Origin: Evernia prunastri
Lineage: Eukaryota; Ascomycota; Lecanoromycetes; Lecanorales; Parmeliaceae
NCBI GenBank assembly: GCA_003184365.1
Contig: NKYR01000068.1
Coordinates: forward strand, 142,987-206,986
Reading direction: 5' to 3'
Length of the DNA stretch: 64,000 nucleotides
Position 1 is the stretch's first letter. Each line of letters begins with the position of its first letter. The notes beneath the pieces were generated by a model. That model was not told the origin of the DNA, did no database searches, and worked only from the letters and a program-made list of their open reading frames with translations. Below are positions 21,080 through 32,110 of the stretch, piece after piece. Position numbers and translations under genes: made by a program.

Positions 21080-24000
21080 ATGGAGGACCTAATCAATTTC
21101 GACATCATTGAAACTCACAAGGAAAATATTCAGTCGCTTCCCGGAGGCCGATCTGCAAAGGCACTCGCGGCCACATTCGCCCCTACATTTTTGCGCCCAC
21201 TAGGACCTACTCCAGGAGACACGAGGAATCTCAACGATGCGATTCGAGAGGAGTACGAGTTGGAGCTGATTGCAATTGCGGACTCGGACGACCCTTTAGA
21301 TGTCTACGACCGATATGTGAAATGGACCTTGAGTGCCTACCCCTCCGCTCAAGCAACACCAGAGTCGCAACTACGATCACTTCTTGAGCGAGCTACCAAA
21401 GCTTTCCAGTCTGCGACGCACTACAAGAACGATCCACGATACCTGAAACTATGGCTGAGCTACATTCGATTCTTCTCAGACGCTCCCCGAGAGACTTTCG
21501 CATACCTTGCAAGACACAATATTGGCGAAGGCCTTGCACTTTTCTACGAGGAGTTTTCGGCGTGGCTTGAAGGGGCTGGAAGATGGACACAAGCAGATGA
21601 GGTTTACAAGCTTGGAATTGAGCGAGAAGCTCGCCCCGCAGAGCGCTTGATCCGCAAATTCGGTGATTTCCAACACCGATTCGAGTCTCGAGTGCAGAGT
21701 GAAAACGAGCCTTCGTCTCCAGCGCTACCGACGGTACGACCAGCATTGGTGGCAAAGATGGACCCTTTCGCGGTATCAACACCTCGATCTTCAGACCCTC
21801 AAGCTCCACGATTGCCCTCGGGGATTGGAGGGTCATCAACAGCACGGGGCGGAAGACAAAAGCTTGCAATATTCAGCGACGCTGATGGACCAGCACATGA
21901 TGCCAGTACTACCGGCGAAGCAGCCAAAGGGTGGGATAACATTGGAACGATAGCAGATCGTAAGAAGGAGAACGTCATGGAAGCTAGGCCTTGGACAGGA
22001 GAGACTCTGAAGGCCGGCAAGAAGACAGGTGGAGTGCCAAAGATGGCGATCTTTAAAGACGAGGTATGTTCTGCTTGTGAGATATCTCCGCACATATGTT
22101 TACGATCATAGGACTAATGGCTGGCATTCTGGCGTCATGTATTATTTAGTCAAGCGCGCAAGTAACGAATACCAATGAATCAAATGTTTCGAGATTCGCA
22201 GATCAACAACAGGTCACAAATCCCCGTACAGGCAAGATCGAACGTGTCTTCGTGAATTTAGAAGCGGTATACCCTAATGATAATGATGATGGCGAAGAGT
22301 TGAGTTTTGAAGAATTGAGAGCCAAGTCGAGAGGGTGGCTGAATCGTGATTGGGCCGCTGAAAGCAAGCAGAGGATAGCAGAAGTAATCCAAGCTCGTGA
22401 TGCAGAAGATCAATGCTCTACGGCTGCCTCCGCCGCGAAAGAAGCCGTCGAGGTTTTGCAACCTGCTCGCCCCAAGCCAGACACCCAGAGCAGATCCAAT
22501 ACGCAGCTCGAGACTACGATCGCTGTGGACATTGGACGCGAAGGCAAGGCTGGACGTCCGAAGAAGACGAAGGTTAGAGAGGTAAAGGGAGAAACCCAGA
22601 CAAGTATGATTGAGGGCTGCCAATTTCGAAGTAAGGAGCTTACATCTTGCAGTCATGACGAATCTCGAATCGCCTACGGGGCCGAAGTTGAGGCGCAAGA
22701 AATCTGCAGAACCTACTATGACTCTTCATACCAAAGCAGCCACCGAAGATATCTTGGACATCTTCAATCAGCCTCTTAGAAATGTCGATCCAATGGCGGG
22801 TCCAGATGATAGTGCTGATGATAGCGATTACGACGATGACGACTACACTAGCGCAGGAGAAAGCACAGGGACTGGAAGAATTTCTGGTACTAGTGAATTC
22901 GGGGATACTGAGCCAGACGTCAAGGGTGTGACGGCTCACGAGGATACTAACGGTGCTGCTTCGAGTGTGAGCCCGTGGTCTGATTTCACTGCAAGCAAGC
23001 ACGTTCCGAACCTGGAGACATATGAGCCTGAAGAACAAGAAGCCACGAATGGAGCAGACCTGGACGGTTTCGTGGTTCTCGAAGAGCCTGCCCCAATCGG
23101 TGAAGAGAAAGACGAAGACATCGATCTGATAACGCCCATTTCTCCTGAGCCAGAGAATGGAGCAATTCGACCAAGATATGTCCCTATACCACCAGAGGAT
23201 TACGAACCGCCTACACGACCATATAGAGATCCGTCCCAGGTATCTCAAAATCGACTTCCGTTCATGACGCCGATCGTTGAGAAGACTGAGTCCTCAATGG
23301 GTGCTCTGACTATTCGAGAAGAGAAAGACTATTTCAATTCGAAGACTCCATCGAGGCACCAGAACAAGGGCCATGCAACGCCTCAAATTGACGAGGAGCT
23401 TCTCAGCAGTCCTTTCCAGGAAATCGTCAACGAAGCACCGCCACCACGCCTTCCAAAGTTAAAGATTGCCAAATCGAAGACTGCGCTGAACTCGGCAAAA
23501 GATCCTAAAGGACCTATTATCAAAGATGCACAATGCAATCCTGTCGATGACTCTGTCCGTAATAGCATACTGGAGAACGTCCAACCACCATTAACATCTT
23601 ACTCGGGATACTATGACTACAGACCCCTGACCTGCAACAAAGGCCCAGAAATCCGCAAATTCATCAAGGCTCTTGCAAAGGCAAAGGGTGGATCCGACAA
23701 GACTACCACGTCCATCTCTATGCCACCAACCCTTCGCTTTCCCCAAGCGTCAACGAAGACGTACACCATAAAGCGCGAGCTCGGCAAGGGCGCTTTCGCA
23801 CCTGTATACCTCGCTGAACAAGAAGACAGCTCCGATCCAGAAAACAACGCCCTTGTGGCAATGAAATGCGAGCACCCTCCCACATCCTGGGAGTTCTACA
23901 TAATGTCCCTACTGCAAAGCCGCCTCCCCTCTCCCCACCGTGCTTCACCATCTCTCCTCAAACCACATTCAATGCACCTCTTCGCTGACGAAGGGTACCT

Positions 24001-24787
24001 CCTTGAAACCTATCTCGACCAAGGGACACTTCTCGACCTCGTCAACCTGGCCAAAACAGACCCCTCACACTCAACGAACGGCACGCTCGACGAAAGCGTC
24101 GCCATGTTCTTCACCGTCGAACTCCTGCGCACGGTGGAAGCTATGCACGGCGTGGGCATCCTGCACGGCGACCTCAAAGCCGACAACTGCCTCGTCCGCC
24201 TGTCGAAGCCCGAAGAGAAGGAGGAATGGGACGCCACGTATCGACCCGACGGCAGCGCGGGCTGGGCCTTGAAGGGTCTCTGCTTGATCGACTTCGGTCG
24301 AGGCATCGACATGCGCGCCTTCAAAGAAGACGTGCAGTTCGTGGCGGACTGGAAGACGGGCAAGCAGGATTGCGTCGAGATGCGCGAACTGCGGCCCTGG
24401 ACGTACCAGGTCGACTACTGGGGCGTCGCGGGCGTCATACACAGTCTCCTCTTCGGAAAGTACATCGAGGACGTGGCCGTGGACGAGAAAGACGCCAACG
24501 GCGAACAAGCGGGCGGTATCGGGCAGAAGAAGAAGTACAAACTCAGGGAAGGCCTGAAGAGGTACTGGCAGACGGAACTGTGGACCGCGTTGTTTGAGAT
24601 CTTGCTGAACCCGGCCGCGAACGTGGAGGCCGAGGTCGGAGGCAAACTGCCCTGTGCGGTGGGTTTGAGGCGGTGTCGGGAGGGCATGGAGGAGTGGTTG
24701 GCGGGTGAAGGCGGGAGGAGGAACGAGGGCTTGAAGGCTGGCTTGAGACGGATTGAGGAGAGGATTAGGGAGAGGAAGGGGAGGTGA
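21080..24787 (+). CDS. BUB1: spindle checkpoint Ser/Thr kinase BUB1 (BUB1/MAD3 family)
   Basis: Kinetochore kinase of the spindle assembly checkpoint; phosphorylates histone H2A and recruits Sgo1 and Mad1. Exons 21080-22063, 22150-22603 and 22653-24787 (introns 86 and 49 bp) give 1,190 residues. The N-terminal Mad3/BUB1 TPR region is at about residues 50-190 (DPLDVYDRYVKW, LSYIRFFSDAPRETFAYLAR, FYEEFSAWLEGAGRW). KEN boxes lie at residues 14-16 and 296-298, the second followed by EARPWTGETLK. The middle is acidic and disordered. The kinase domain starts near 850 (IKRELGKGAFAPVYLAE), with catalytic HGDLKADN at 984-991 and DFG at 1026-1028, then FVADWKTGKQDC and WTYQVDYWGVAGVIH, typical of Bub1. 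Having both KEN boxes and a kinase in one protein resembles the ancestral MadBub form. Confidence 0.95.
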
Positions 24788-25294
24788 AGTAGGTAGGACA
24801 TGGACTTTGTTTTAAGAAGAATGCATTGCGAGGTGTTTCTGGAAAAGATGCATCTCCCGGAGTTATAACGAATCGAGCATGCATGGCGCTTTGGTTCATT
24901 TTGTATACCTATCGTACATGTCTGCATTGCACATCTCTTGCGCTTGCCACAATATATCCAGCAACCTCAAGTGAATAAATACTGGGCGGTATCCATGATC
25001 ATCATTTTGGCTTCCGCTTCTTCATGAGATACCCCATCATCATCTCGTCATCTAGCCAATCTTCCACCCGGTAAACGCCGTCGTCTTAAACTCATCATCA
25101 ACATCCGTAATGCTCGCGAATATGTCCATTACAGGGAGCGTGCAAGACCTTGAGCTTTTTTTTCTAGAAGAAAAGAGAACCGAATCGTGATCGTAGGAAT
25201 TGTATGTAAATGCGTGACAAGTGCAGGGTCAGTGAGGTGCCTCTCGTGTGCCCATTGTATCCACGTGGCAATGTCGTATGAAGAGGGGTTTCTC
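24788..25294. other. intergenic between convergent genes
   Basis: 3' flanks of BUB1 and the SANT-like gene. Nothing recognised. Confidence 0.4.
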
Positions 25295-27310
25295 TTACCC
25301 ATTCAATCGAGTCGTAAAATCTGCGTCATTGTTTGCTTGACCCAGTGTCTCGCCAATAGACGTGAAAGGTTCATGCCCTCCCAGACTCATTGTTGCCAAG
25401 TGTCGGGATGACCCGCGAGATGGTGTCGGAGGCACAAGATGGAATGGCGATCCCAAACGCCGTCTTGTTGGTATTGGGGTTTGTGGCTCAGTGGGACCAG
25501 AACCCGGGTCTGGTGATGTAGCATCTGGAGCCCCGGATATTCCCTCTCGAGAGTCTGGAGGAGTGAAGAGGCTTTCAAGAGGATTGGGCATGCTGACGTC
25601 ACCGAGACTGAACCCGCGACTTCGGACACGGCGATGACGGGCTTCAGCAGGGCTTCCAAATAGATTGTCGAGCAAGCTTTGTTGCATGCTGCTACCTCCT
25701 GGGCTCAGCTCATCCTCCAGTGGATAACGAGCCCGCCGCTTTTGGACGCCTGGATAGGGAAACGTGTCAGAGAACCGGACTGGCGATCTGAGAGAAGGGC
25801 CGAGGGTGGAGGCATCACTCGACTGAATTCTTGAGGCACTGGGCCGAACACGTTGGCGGGATCGACTTGGGCCCCAGGTATGATGGCCGAATGGGGAGCC
25901 GAGTGGCGGTGGAGCGAGCATCGATTCTTCGCTCCCGCCAACATCAACATCTATAACATCTGATGGGATTGCAGTCGGCGACGCCCAGGGTACTGGAGGC
26001 TCGTTGAACCACTCTTGCTGACGCTGTGAATTTGTTGCACTTTCGGAACCTAATTGTGCAAGTGGACCGTGTGGTTGCATAGAAGCCGCCGTGCTGGTGG
26101 TTAAGGATAGCTGGATGTCACGTGTGTTGAAGGATGAGGGTTGCTTTTCGAAAGGACTGGACACTTCGGACAAGCGAGACTGAGATCGAGATTGGGTGCG
26201 CGAACTAGAGGAAAAAGGTGACGGGCTTCGACTTTGAAGTAGGCGTTGATAGTGAGGTGCAATGGTAGACTTGCTTTTGCATAAATGACGCAGCCGTCGT
26301 CTTGTAGAAGAACTCGATTTTGGCCACATCGGCGCTGTCGCGCTAGCCGACTTGGTTGGTGTATTGCTACCGCTCCGATCTGCTCGAATAGTGTCCGGAG
26401 AATCGGGCCTGCGACCAAAGGTCGCTGCGGCCTTATCGTGGTCATTCACATTGGGTGGGCTAATGATTGTGGAGGGATTTCGTTGGCTCGTCTTAGCACC
26501 ACGCCAACTTCTCTTTGCTTCTCTAGCCACGCGATGGCATACTCCAAGAGGCGGAGCGGTACCGGGCAGCATCTTGAATGGCGTTACTGTGGGATCCTGG
26601 AGATACACGTGATAAATCGACCACAAATGCTTGTCCATTTCCGGCGTCCAATTCACTCGAACTTGTTTAGTTATTAGACCACTTTGTATGAAGTCGTCGT
26701 TCCTTGTAAGCGTTGCCCATTGTTTGGCTTTGCTCTTCCTGATTGAAGCAAACTTGAATGGGTCGGGCGCATCGCTTTCCGGGCTGGTGCAACTGCCGTC
26801 TCCAGTAGGGTATGATGTGAGACTGCCAGTTGAATCATCCGAGGAGTCTGAGAGCAAGGAGCAGGTAGACATGGGGCGAGTGATGCTGTCACCTAGATCG
26901 TGGTGAATTGAGGAATTCCAGCCATCCGCCAAAGCTATACGACGCTGCTGTTGTATAGGAGTGCGTGGCAGAGTCATGAAAGGTCGAGTCGCAAATGGTG
27001 CAAGGTAGCCTTCTGCTGGTTCAGTGGCTCGTTGCTGGATTACCGGTCTCGTTGGCTCTATCACCATGGGCGTCTCGATGGTTGGAATTGGGATATCGCT
27101 GGAGCTAATAGGATCTTTACCCTCCTGGAATATCGTTGTCACACCAGGGCGAGACCGCCGCTTGAAGCGATAGGCATTGATTGGTCGAGGAGACTGGGGC
27201 ACGGGTATTGGTACATCTTGCTCCGGGGTTTTGGGTTCTTCGCCCTCTGTGTAATGAAAGGTGAAATTGCGAGGGAGGGTAATGGACAATTGTGGGCGTG
27301 CCCGCGGCAT
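25295..27310 (-). CDS. large disordered protein with a SANT/Myb-like segment
   Basis: Single-exon frame of 671 residues. Most of it is low-complexity, rich in Ser, Pro, Thr and Arg. One ordered island lies near residues 215-275: WTPEMDKHLWSIYHVYLQD, then GVCHRVAREAKRSWRG. Its Trp spacing and helical character resemble a Myb/SANT or homeodomain-like DNA-binding fold; this is inference from pattern. Repeated SP and TP dipeptides (SRSPSPF, SPVRFS, PTPSRGSS) suggest heavy phosphorylation by proline-directed kinases. Basic stretches (RRRLRHLCKSK, KRRARY) could act as nuclear signals. I do not recognise a named family. It is most likely a fungal nuclear regulator. Confidence 0.75.
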   Translation of the reverse strand: MPRARPQLSITLPRNFTFHYTEGEEPKTPEQDVPIPVPQSPRPINAYRFKRRSRPGVTTIFQEGKDPISSSDIPIPTIETPMVIEPTRPVIQQRATEPAEGYLAPFATRPFMTLPRTPIQQQRRIALADGWNSSIHHDLGDSITRPMSTCSLLSDSSDDSTGSLTSYPTGDGSCTSPESDAPDPFKFASIRKSKAKQWATLTRNDDFIQSGLITKQVRVNWTPEMDKHLWSIYHVYLQDPTVTPFKMLPGTAPPLGVCHRVAREAKRSWRGAKTSQRNPSTIISPPNVNDHDKAAATFGRRPDSPDTIRADRSGSNTPTKSASATAPMWPKSSSSTRRRLRHLCKSKSTIAPHYQRLLQSRSPSPFSSSSRTQSRSQSRLSEVSSPFEKQPSSFNTRDIQLSLTTSTAASMQPHGPLAQLGSESATNSQRQQEWFNEPPVPWASPTAIPSDVIDVDVGGSEESMLAPPPLGSPFGHHTWGPSRSRQRVRPSASRIQSSDASTLGPSLRSPVRFSDTFPYPGVQKRRARYPLEDELSPGGSSMQQSLLDNLFGSPAEARHRRVRSRGFSLGDVSMPNPLESLFTPPDSREGISGAPDATSPDPGSGPTEPQTPIPTRRRLGSPFHLVPPTPSRGSSRHLATMSLGGHEPFTSIGETLGQANNDADFTTRLNG

Positions 27311-29175
27311 GATGAATAGCTCACGGAGCAGGGTAGTTTGACCCTATTTTTGAAAGGATGGTGAAAGCCTATGCAAGCAAACGAAACTGCCAGCGAGTGG
27401 ATGTCTCACAGGCAAAAGCAGGTATGGCTGATCGTAGACTTGGATCCAGAGCAGTAGAGAGCAGACAAGCCTTGAGCAAAGTCTTGTCGGACGGTACGCT
27501 AATCCAAGCAATGACTTTCGGTCATCGCGCACGGTTCAGGCAAATCCTTGCTAATTAAGCAACAAGAATGCTGTCTTTCTGCAACGATGTCGGGCAAGTC
27601 TCGGGCTTGCTGAATGCGAAGATTGGAGCTCGGCAGAGTGCTGCTGGTGTAGCTGATTTATGTGAATTATGTGACGGACAGATCGAGTCTCCGTGCTCAT
27701 GAATTTGCTTGGTAGCCTTTGACCGTGATGAGGAGCACAGACCGAATGGTCTTGGAGCAAGTATATAGTGGCTGGCTTCAGCTCTTGAAACCCTGGACCG
27801 TCTCGTGTGAAAGACAAAGGGTAGTAGTCCCCTTGCAGACGCAGTGTGTTTTGCTTGGGGACTCGAATTCTGGAGCTGGGAGCAGTGTTGCCAGATGTTG
27901 GGATGGAAGTGCAGGATTTGCAGAGGTGAGATTGTGGTTGATAAAGGTCGGTGGGGTAAGTAGTGAGCGTGAGGGGATTGCTATAGCGTCGAGGACTCGA
28001 CCTACTGGGCGCGCGGCCAGGGGACGATGAGCGTCAGCAGTAGGCGTTGATTGTTGCCAAATGGGCCAATAGTAGTGATGAGACAGGATCGAAGATGAGG
28101 ATGGCGGTCGCAGTCTCAGACCCTCAGGTGTCTCGGGTGTCAAGTGTGTTGGATTTAGCGCGTCAAAGGAAGCTTAACTAGCCTAATAATAATAATTAGG
28201 TACGCGTCACAGAAAAAATTCGGTTACATCCCGCCCCTGTAAACCTAAGCACCTAAGGTACCTTAGGGACTCTACCTACTCACCTAAAGTACTTTACTGT
28301 AGAATACCTACTCCGTACCACGAGCTTACTTGAGCATTACTGTAATGGACAGTATATACATTTCTGCAACTACCTGACTCTTCACACTCACTATAACCCT
28401 CTTTCTTGTTCTATCAAAGGACAAACGCAGGCACAGACGCTGCTGAATTGTGACAACTGACCCACTTTGTGAACGGGAAAACCGACTTGCCCATGCAGAA
28501 GCATCTAACCCGTGTCATCTCATCATACTAATAACCAACAGCTACCCACCGTACTGCAGACGGCATACTGCAAGCGGATAGTGCAAGCGAAACGCTCTTC
28601 TGTGGGCCATATCACCTCGGTTGCTTGCAGTGTGCAGGAAGAACCCGAAGAATCTGCGGTTCTTGACACGAAACCAACGCGCACGCGCTTTAAACGCGCT
28701 TTTCCGATTATACATAATACCGATGATGACCAATGTCCTGCGATCATGTGCTTGAATACCTGCCTGTGACAGGTTGCCCCGTATTTCAGGCCAGCGTGAT
28801 GAACTAGCTTCCACCTGCAGTTTGACCTTCCTGCTACTTTAGAGACCTCAAAAGACTCCTAACGCAAGGCATACTTTGAACTTGGCAAGCAGTATCTTTC
28901 CTATCACCACTGTCCAATCCGTGCTACGATGCCATTGGCCGCCCTTCCATGTAAAAACCTTTTTTGTTGCTGGCATTCAAAGATCTTAGGTTCCATTGCA
29001 GAGTGAAGCGCTTCCTGCTCATGGGCCTTGAACACTACTCGATGACCCGATGTGGCCACTTCATAACAGATTTCTCGATAGATCAAGCTCTTCTGCGTTG
29101 TGCCTGCGAAAGGGGTGGTAAGAAATGACTCGATGTTATTCAACGTTTCGTAAATGTCCCTCTCGCAAATCAGCT
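27311..29175. other. long intergenic stretch
   Basis: About 1.9 kb with no supported gene. It holds a 16-bp palindrome at 28252-28267 amid repeated CCTA/TAGG words, and a short AAT run near 28184-28197. Confidence 0.45.
28252..28267. repeat. 16-bp perfect palindrome
   Basis: CCTAAGGTACCTTAGG is its own reverse complement and stands among further CCTA/TAGG words, possibly the edge of an old element. Confidence 0.7.
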
Positions 29176-30001
29176 TTAACTACATTCATCGTCAGCAGCG
29201 CGGTCCCACTCCTGTTCTTCCACAACATCCTCGACTCTCTTACTCCCGTCTCCAGCAATATCGCTCCCCACAAGTGCAGCAATCAATCCTAAAGCCACCT
29301 CTTTGCCCCGTTTAATATCCTCCTCTTCCAGCCCACTTGGCACATGCAAAAACATACACGGTCGATGCCCCCTAGGTTCCCTCCGCCAATACTCAACCAT
29401 ACAAGCATAATAGATGAAGTCACAAAGATAATGACCAGCATTATTGGAGGGCCGAAGGTCCTCCTTCATGAGACCTGATTTCCAGCGCCTCCACACACTT
29501 CCCGTATCAAAGGTGGTATGTAGTGTCTCTGGTGCTTTGTATTCTTTCTGCCAAAACGTGTCTCCTTCCAAAGTGTTGCCATCAACGTCTCTCTTGTTAT
29601 AATCATTCCTATGCGCGAGGGTTTCTAGAGTATAAAAGTTTCGGCCTGGCGCCAAACCGATGTTGAGAACAATGTCGTATTTGGGTTTCAAGCCGTCCTT
29701 TGGGAAGAGGAGCTCAGGGATTGTCTCTCGGACATGAGCGTAGCTGACTTTTATCGGCTCTGGATGGCTGTGAATGATGATCGGAGGTAGGCCGCGCACA
29801 CTGTGTCCAGTGGGTAAGCTTCTTGCGATTTGGAAGGATGGATTGGTAGTATTCTCTCCAAAGGGCTGCGGTATGCCGGTTAGTCAAGCTTAATAGTTTG
29901 GGATTCTTGTTCGATGGAAAGCGCACACCGAAGCCTGTTACCAGAACATTGATCTCGTCCTTGCTAGGCTCAAGTCCAACAGCAGGCGTCAGAGAGCCCA
30001 T
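29176..30001 (-). CDS. pyroglutamyl peptidase type I (C15 cysteine peptidase)
   Basis: Cytosolic peptidase that removes N-terminal pyroglutamate from peptides. Exon 1 is 30001-29927 and exon 2 is 29865-29176, joined in phase 0 over a 61-bp intron (donor GTGCGC, branch GACTAAC, acceptor CCGCAG). The total is 254 residues. The join restores the family motif TGFGPFGENTTNPSFQIA, which is decisive for the splice. Next come IHSHPEPIKVSYAHVRE, VLNIGLAPGRNFYTLETLAH (with the likely catalytic Glu), NAGHYLCDFIYYACM (nucleophile Cys) and FLHVPSG (catalytic His). The C-terminal tail is acidic and somewhat longer than in bacterial enzymes, as is common in fungi. Confidence 0.88.
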
Positions 30002-31427
30002 AGCATTCCAATGGCGTTGTCAGAAGAAAAGAGGCTATCAAAAGTACGAATGCCAGGAACAGGATTTTGTCTTTGTTTCACCCAGCCTCTATCTGAGCTG
30101 ACTTTCTATATACGACTAGCTAGTATACTTGGGTTGATACCCTGTAGCTCATGGGAATTTGGAAACATTCAATTCTCAAGAGTGCGACCTTTGCTGACAA
30201 CTTGAGCCATTATTATTTGTGGTTGTTATTTAAATCATCGTTTCAAAAGTGGGGGGAAGGAACTTTGGAAGGAACTTTGACAACCCCGCAGTACTCTAAC
30301 TTACCTTAGCTGTCGTTGCAACTTGCTTGCGCCATAAACAAGCCTTTGAGCGTAGTTTAATAAGCTTCGCCGTGAGCCAAGGAGACTCTTATAAATTTAC
30401 CTCGGATATTCGAGATAAGTACAACTCTATTCTGTATGGTTCAAAGACGTATCGTGCAAGCAGAGCTTTCAGGAGCGATATCCAAGCCAAACCCTCAGGG
30501 ACCGTCGGTGCAAACACAACAGAAGGTCCAAGCCAAGGAATGTACGGTATGTAGAATCTACATCTACGCACTGACTTAGAGACAAGCTCACGCGATGCCC
30601 CCCCCATAACCAGCAGAGGCACACCTTTACGCAAAGCAATGGCCATAACAGTCCATGTGCAGCAGCAGAAAACCAGGTTTTTCGTGGGTGGAAGGATTAT
30701 TGGATTTTCATATGGGAACTACTGCAGGATTGATCCCAGTCCCAGCATGGGCCTAGGTTAGCCAGCTTGAGGACGCTACTCGTATGTGTGGCTAGCTACC
30801 TAATTCCTATATTCCTGCCATCTAATCGGTCCTGCCAACAGTAAGCCCCCACATCGACAGCCACGGGTAGCACATCTAATATTTCTCATCGTAGCCCCAT
30901 GTTCTAGATCTACGGGCTTCAAAGCTGGGAGGTGGAAGGTTCAAACGTGACCGTTTGTTAGAGAAGATCCAAATCTGGTACCGATCTTATCAAAGCAGGT
31001 TTTCTGGGAGAACGGGATCCTCGAGGTTATTTCTATGCTGGGTTTGTATTTCTTTTAAATTCCCAGACGCATAGCCGTATACTCCGAAGCAGCCTCAGTG
31101 TTTGTGGGAAATGTTCTCGGGGTGGATTCTGGTGTGCTTCCTGCTGGTTCCTGCAAAACCTGGGATGGTTATCTATCAATCATACTGTATAAGATCCAGT
31201 CAGTACAATATACCGCAGCAACTATTAAGAGCTCGTAGAGATGCGCAGCGATACGCAGCAGTGGGTATATCTGTTGTTCGAGTATCTGACCATGCCACAT
31301 CTCTTGCGTCTAAGATATTTAATAAAACATTTTATATTGTTTCGATTTATATCGTACTGTTATCCACAAAGGGGTATCTTTACTAAAAGACTTGATATAA
31401 GCAATTAGTTTAATTATTATGTCAAAT
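30002..31427. other. long intergenic stretch
   Basis: About 1.4 kb without a supported gene. Short open frames at 30327-30554 and 31102-31386 have no recognisable content. Confidence 0.45.
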
Positions 31428-31434
31428 GGATGTG

Positions 31435-31445
31435 TGGCCCAATGG
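31435..31445 (+). promoter_or_regulatory. RNA polymerase III box A
   Basis: TGGCCCAATGG fits the internal box A consensus of tRNA genes. It ends on the first base of insert 1. Confidence 0.7.
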
Positions 31446-31547
31446 TAGGTGCATTCGATTGCACTCACATCATCCAGATGTGAGCTGCTCACGCGGTTCC
31501 ATCTGTACTGTTGGAGTAATTGTGACATCTTTGCTAATGTTGTACAG
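31445..31547 (+). other. insert 1 in tRNA-Arg, spliceosomal-type intron (103 nt)
   Basis: Begins GTAGGT, ends TTGTACAG, with TTTGCTAATG 10-20 bases before the 3' end. It also contains self-complementary pieces (TGCATTCGATTGCA; CTCACATC with GATGTGAG). Confidence 0.7.
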
Positions 31548-31561
31548 GCAAGGCGTCTGAC

Positions 31562-31611
31562 GTCGGTTTCTCCACACCCTAAGCGTCAACCATTGCTAAT
31601 ATCCACTTCAG
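31562..31611 (+). other. insert 2 in tRNA-Arg, spliceosomal-type intron (50 nt)
   Basis: Begins GTCGGT, ends CACTTCAG, with ATTGCTAATA before the 3' end, the same branch-like word as insert 1. Confidence 0.7.
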
Positions 31612-31630
31612 TACGAATCAGAAGATTCAC

Positions 31631-31641
31631 GGTTCGATCCC
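31631..31641 (+). promoter_or_regulatory. RNA polymerase III box B
   Basis: GGTTCGATCCC, the canonical T-arm promoter element. Confidence 0.8.
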
Positions 31642-31652
31642 GTGCACATTCA

Positions 31653-31659
31653 TTTTTTT
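31653..31659 (+). terminator. RNA polymerase III terminator (T7)
   Basis: Seven T residues directly after the discriminator base of the tRNA-Arg gene. Confidence 0.8.
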
Positions 31660-32110
31660 CGCCTCCAGCTTCCCCGTGTAAAGGCTATCTATATACTACT
31701 ATTGCTATCAATAGATCCAGAAAAGAGGTTTTTGTTGCTCAATCTATGCGCTCTGACTTACAAGGTCCAAATAGGTCCCAATACCTCCGTGTCACGCCCC
31801 AAATTATCCGCTCCCTATAGCCCTGCCGGGCCGCGGCTGCCCATATAATAATGCACTACCTGCTCCCGGCTACTCTACCCGTGAGCCCCTGAAGATCTTC
31901 ATTCCAAATGCCAACCTCGAAACGAAGAGTTCCATTGTCTTTGTACGCTACACTTCTTCAAATTGTTTTGTTCATTGTATCATCAAGCGTACTCGTTCAT
32001 TCTGTTCCTTCTTTTCTACAGAAAACAAGAGTACAGGTACTCTTGACCTCGTTATACGTCCTCACCGTATCCTATACAAGACACTTCCTTTGCGCACGTC
32101 CTTCGCCAGC

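Larger units (their letters stand above)
31428..31652 (+). tRNA. tRNA-Arg (anticodon ACG) split by two GT-AG inserts
   Basis: Three segments, 31428-31444, 31548-31561 and 31612-31652, join to a 72-nt tRNA with discriminator A. The joined form has a 7-bp acceptor stem (GGATGTG with CACATTC, one G-U pair), a 3-bp D stem (GCC with GGC), a 5-bp anticodon stem (TCTGA with TCAGA), a loop CTACGAA with anticodon ACG, and a T arm CACGG-TTCGATC-CCGTG. The order GGCGTCTGACTACGAATCAG is the usual fungal Arg-ACG core. Box A and box B are intact in the genomic sequence, and a T7 tract follows at once. The inserts lie in the D loop (between G18 and G19) and between C32 and T33, not at the normal 37/38 site. 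Both have GT and AG ends with TTGCTAAT branch-like words. A decayed tRNA is unlikely because every stem is intact. Confidence 0.85.

Noticed and set aside
22258..22698. Minus-strand frames across BUB1
   Set aside because: Shadows of the real plus-strand exons with no domains of their own.
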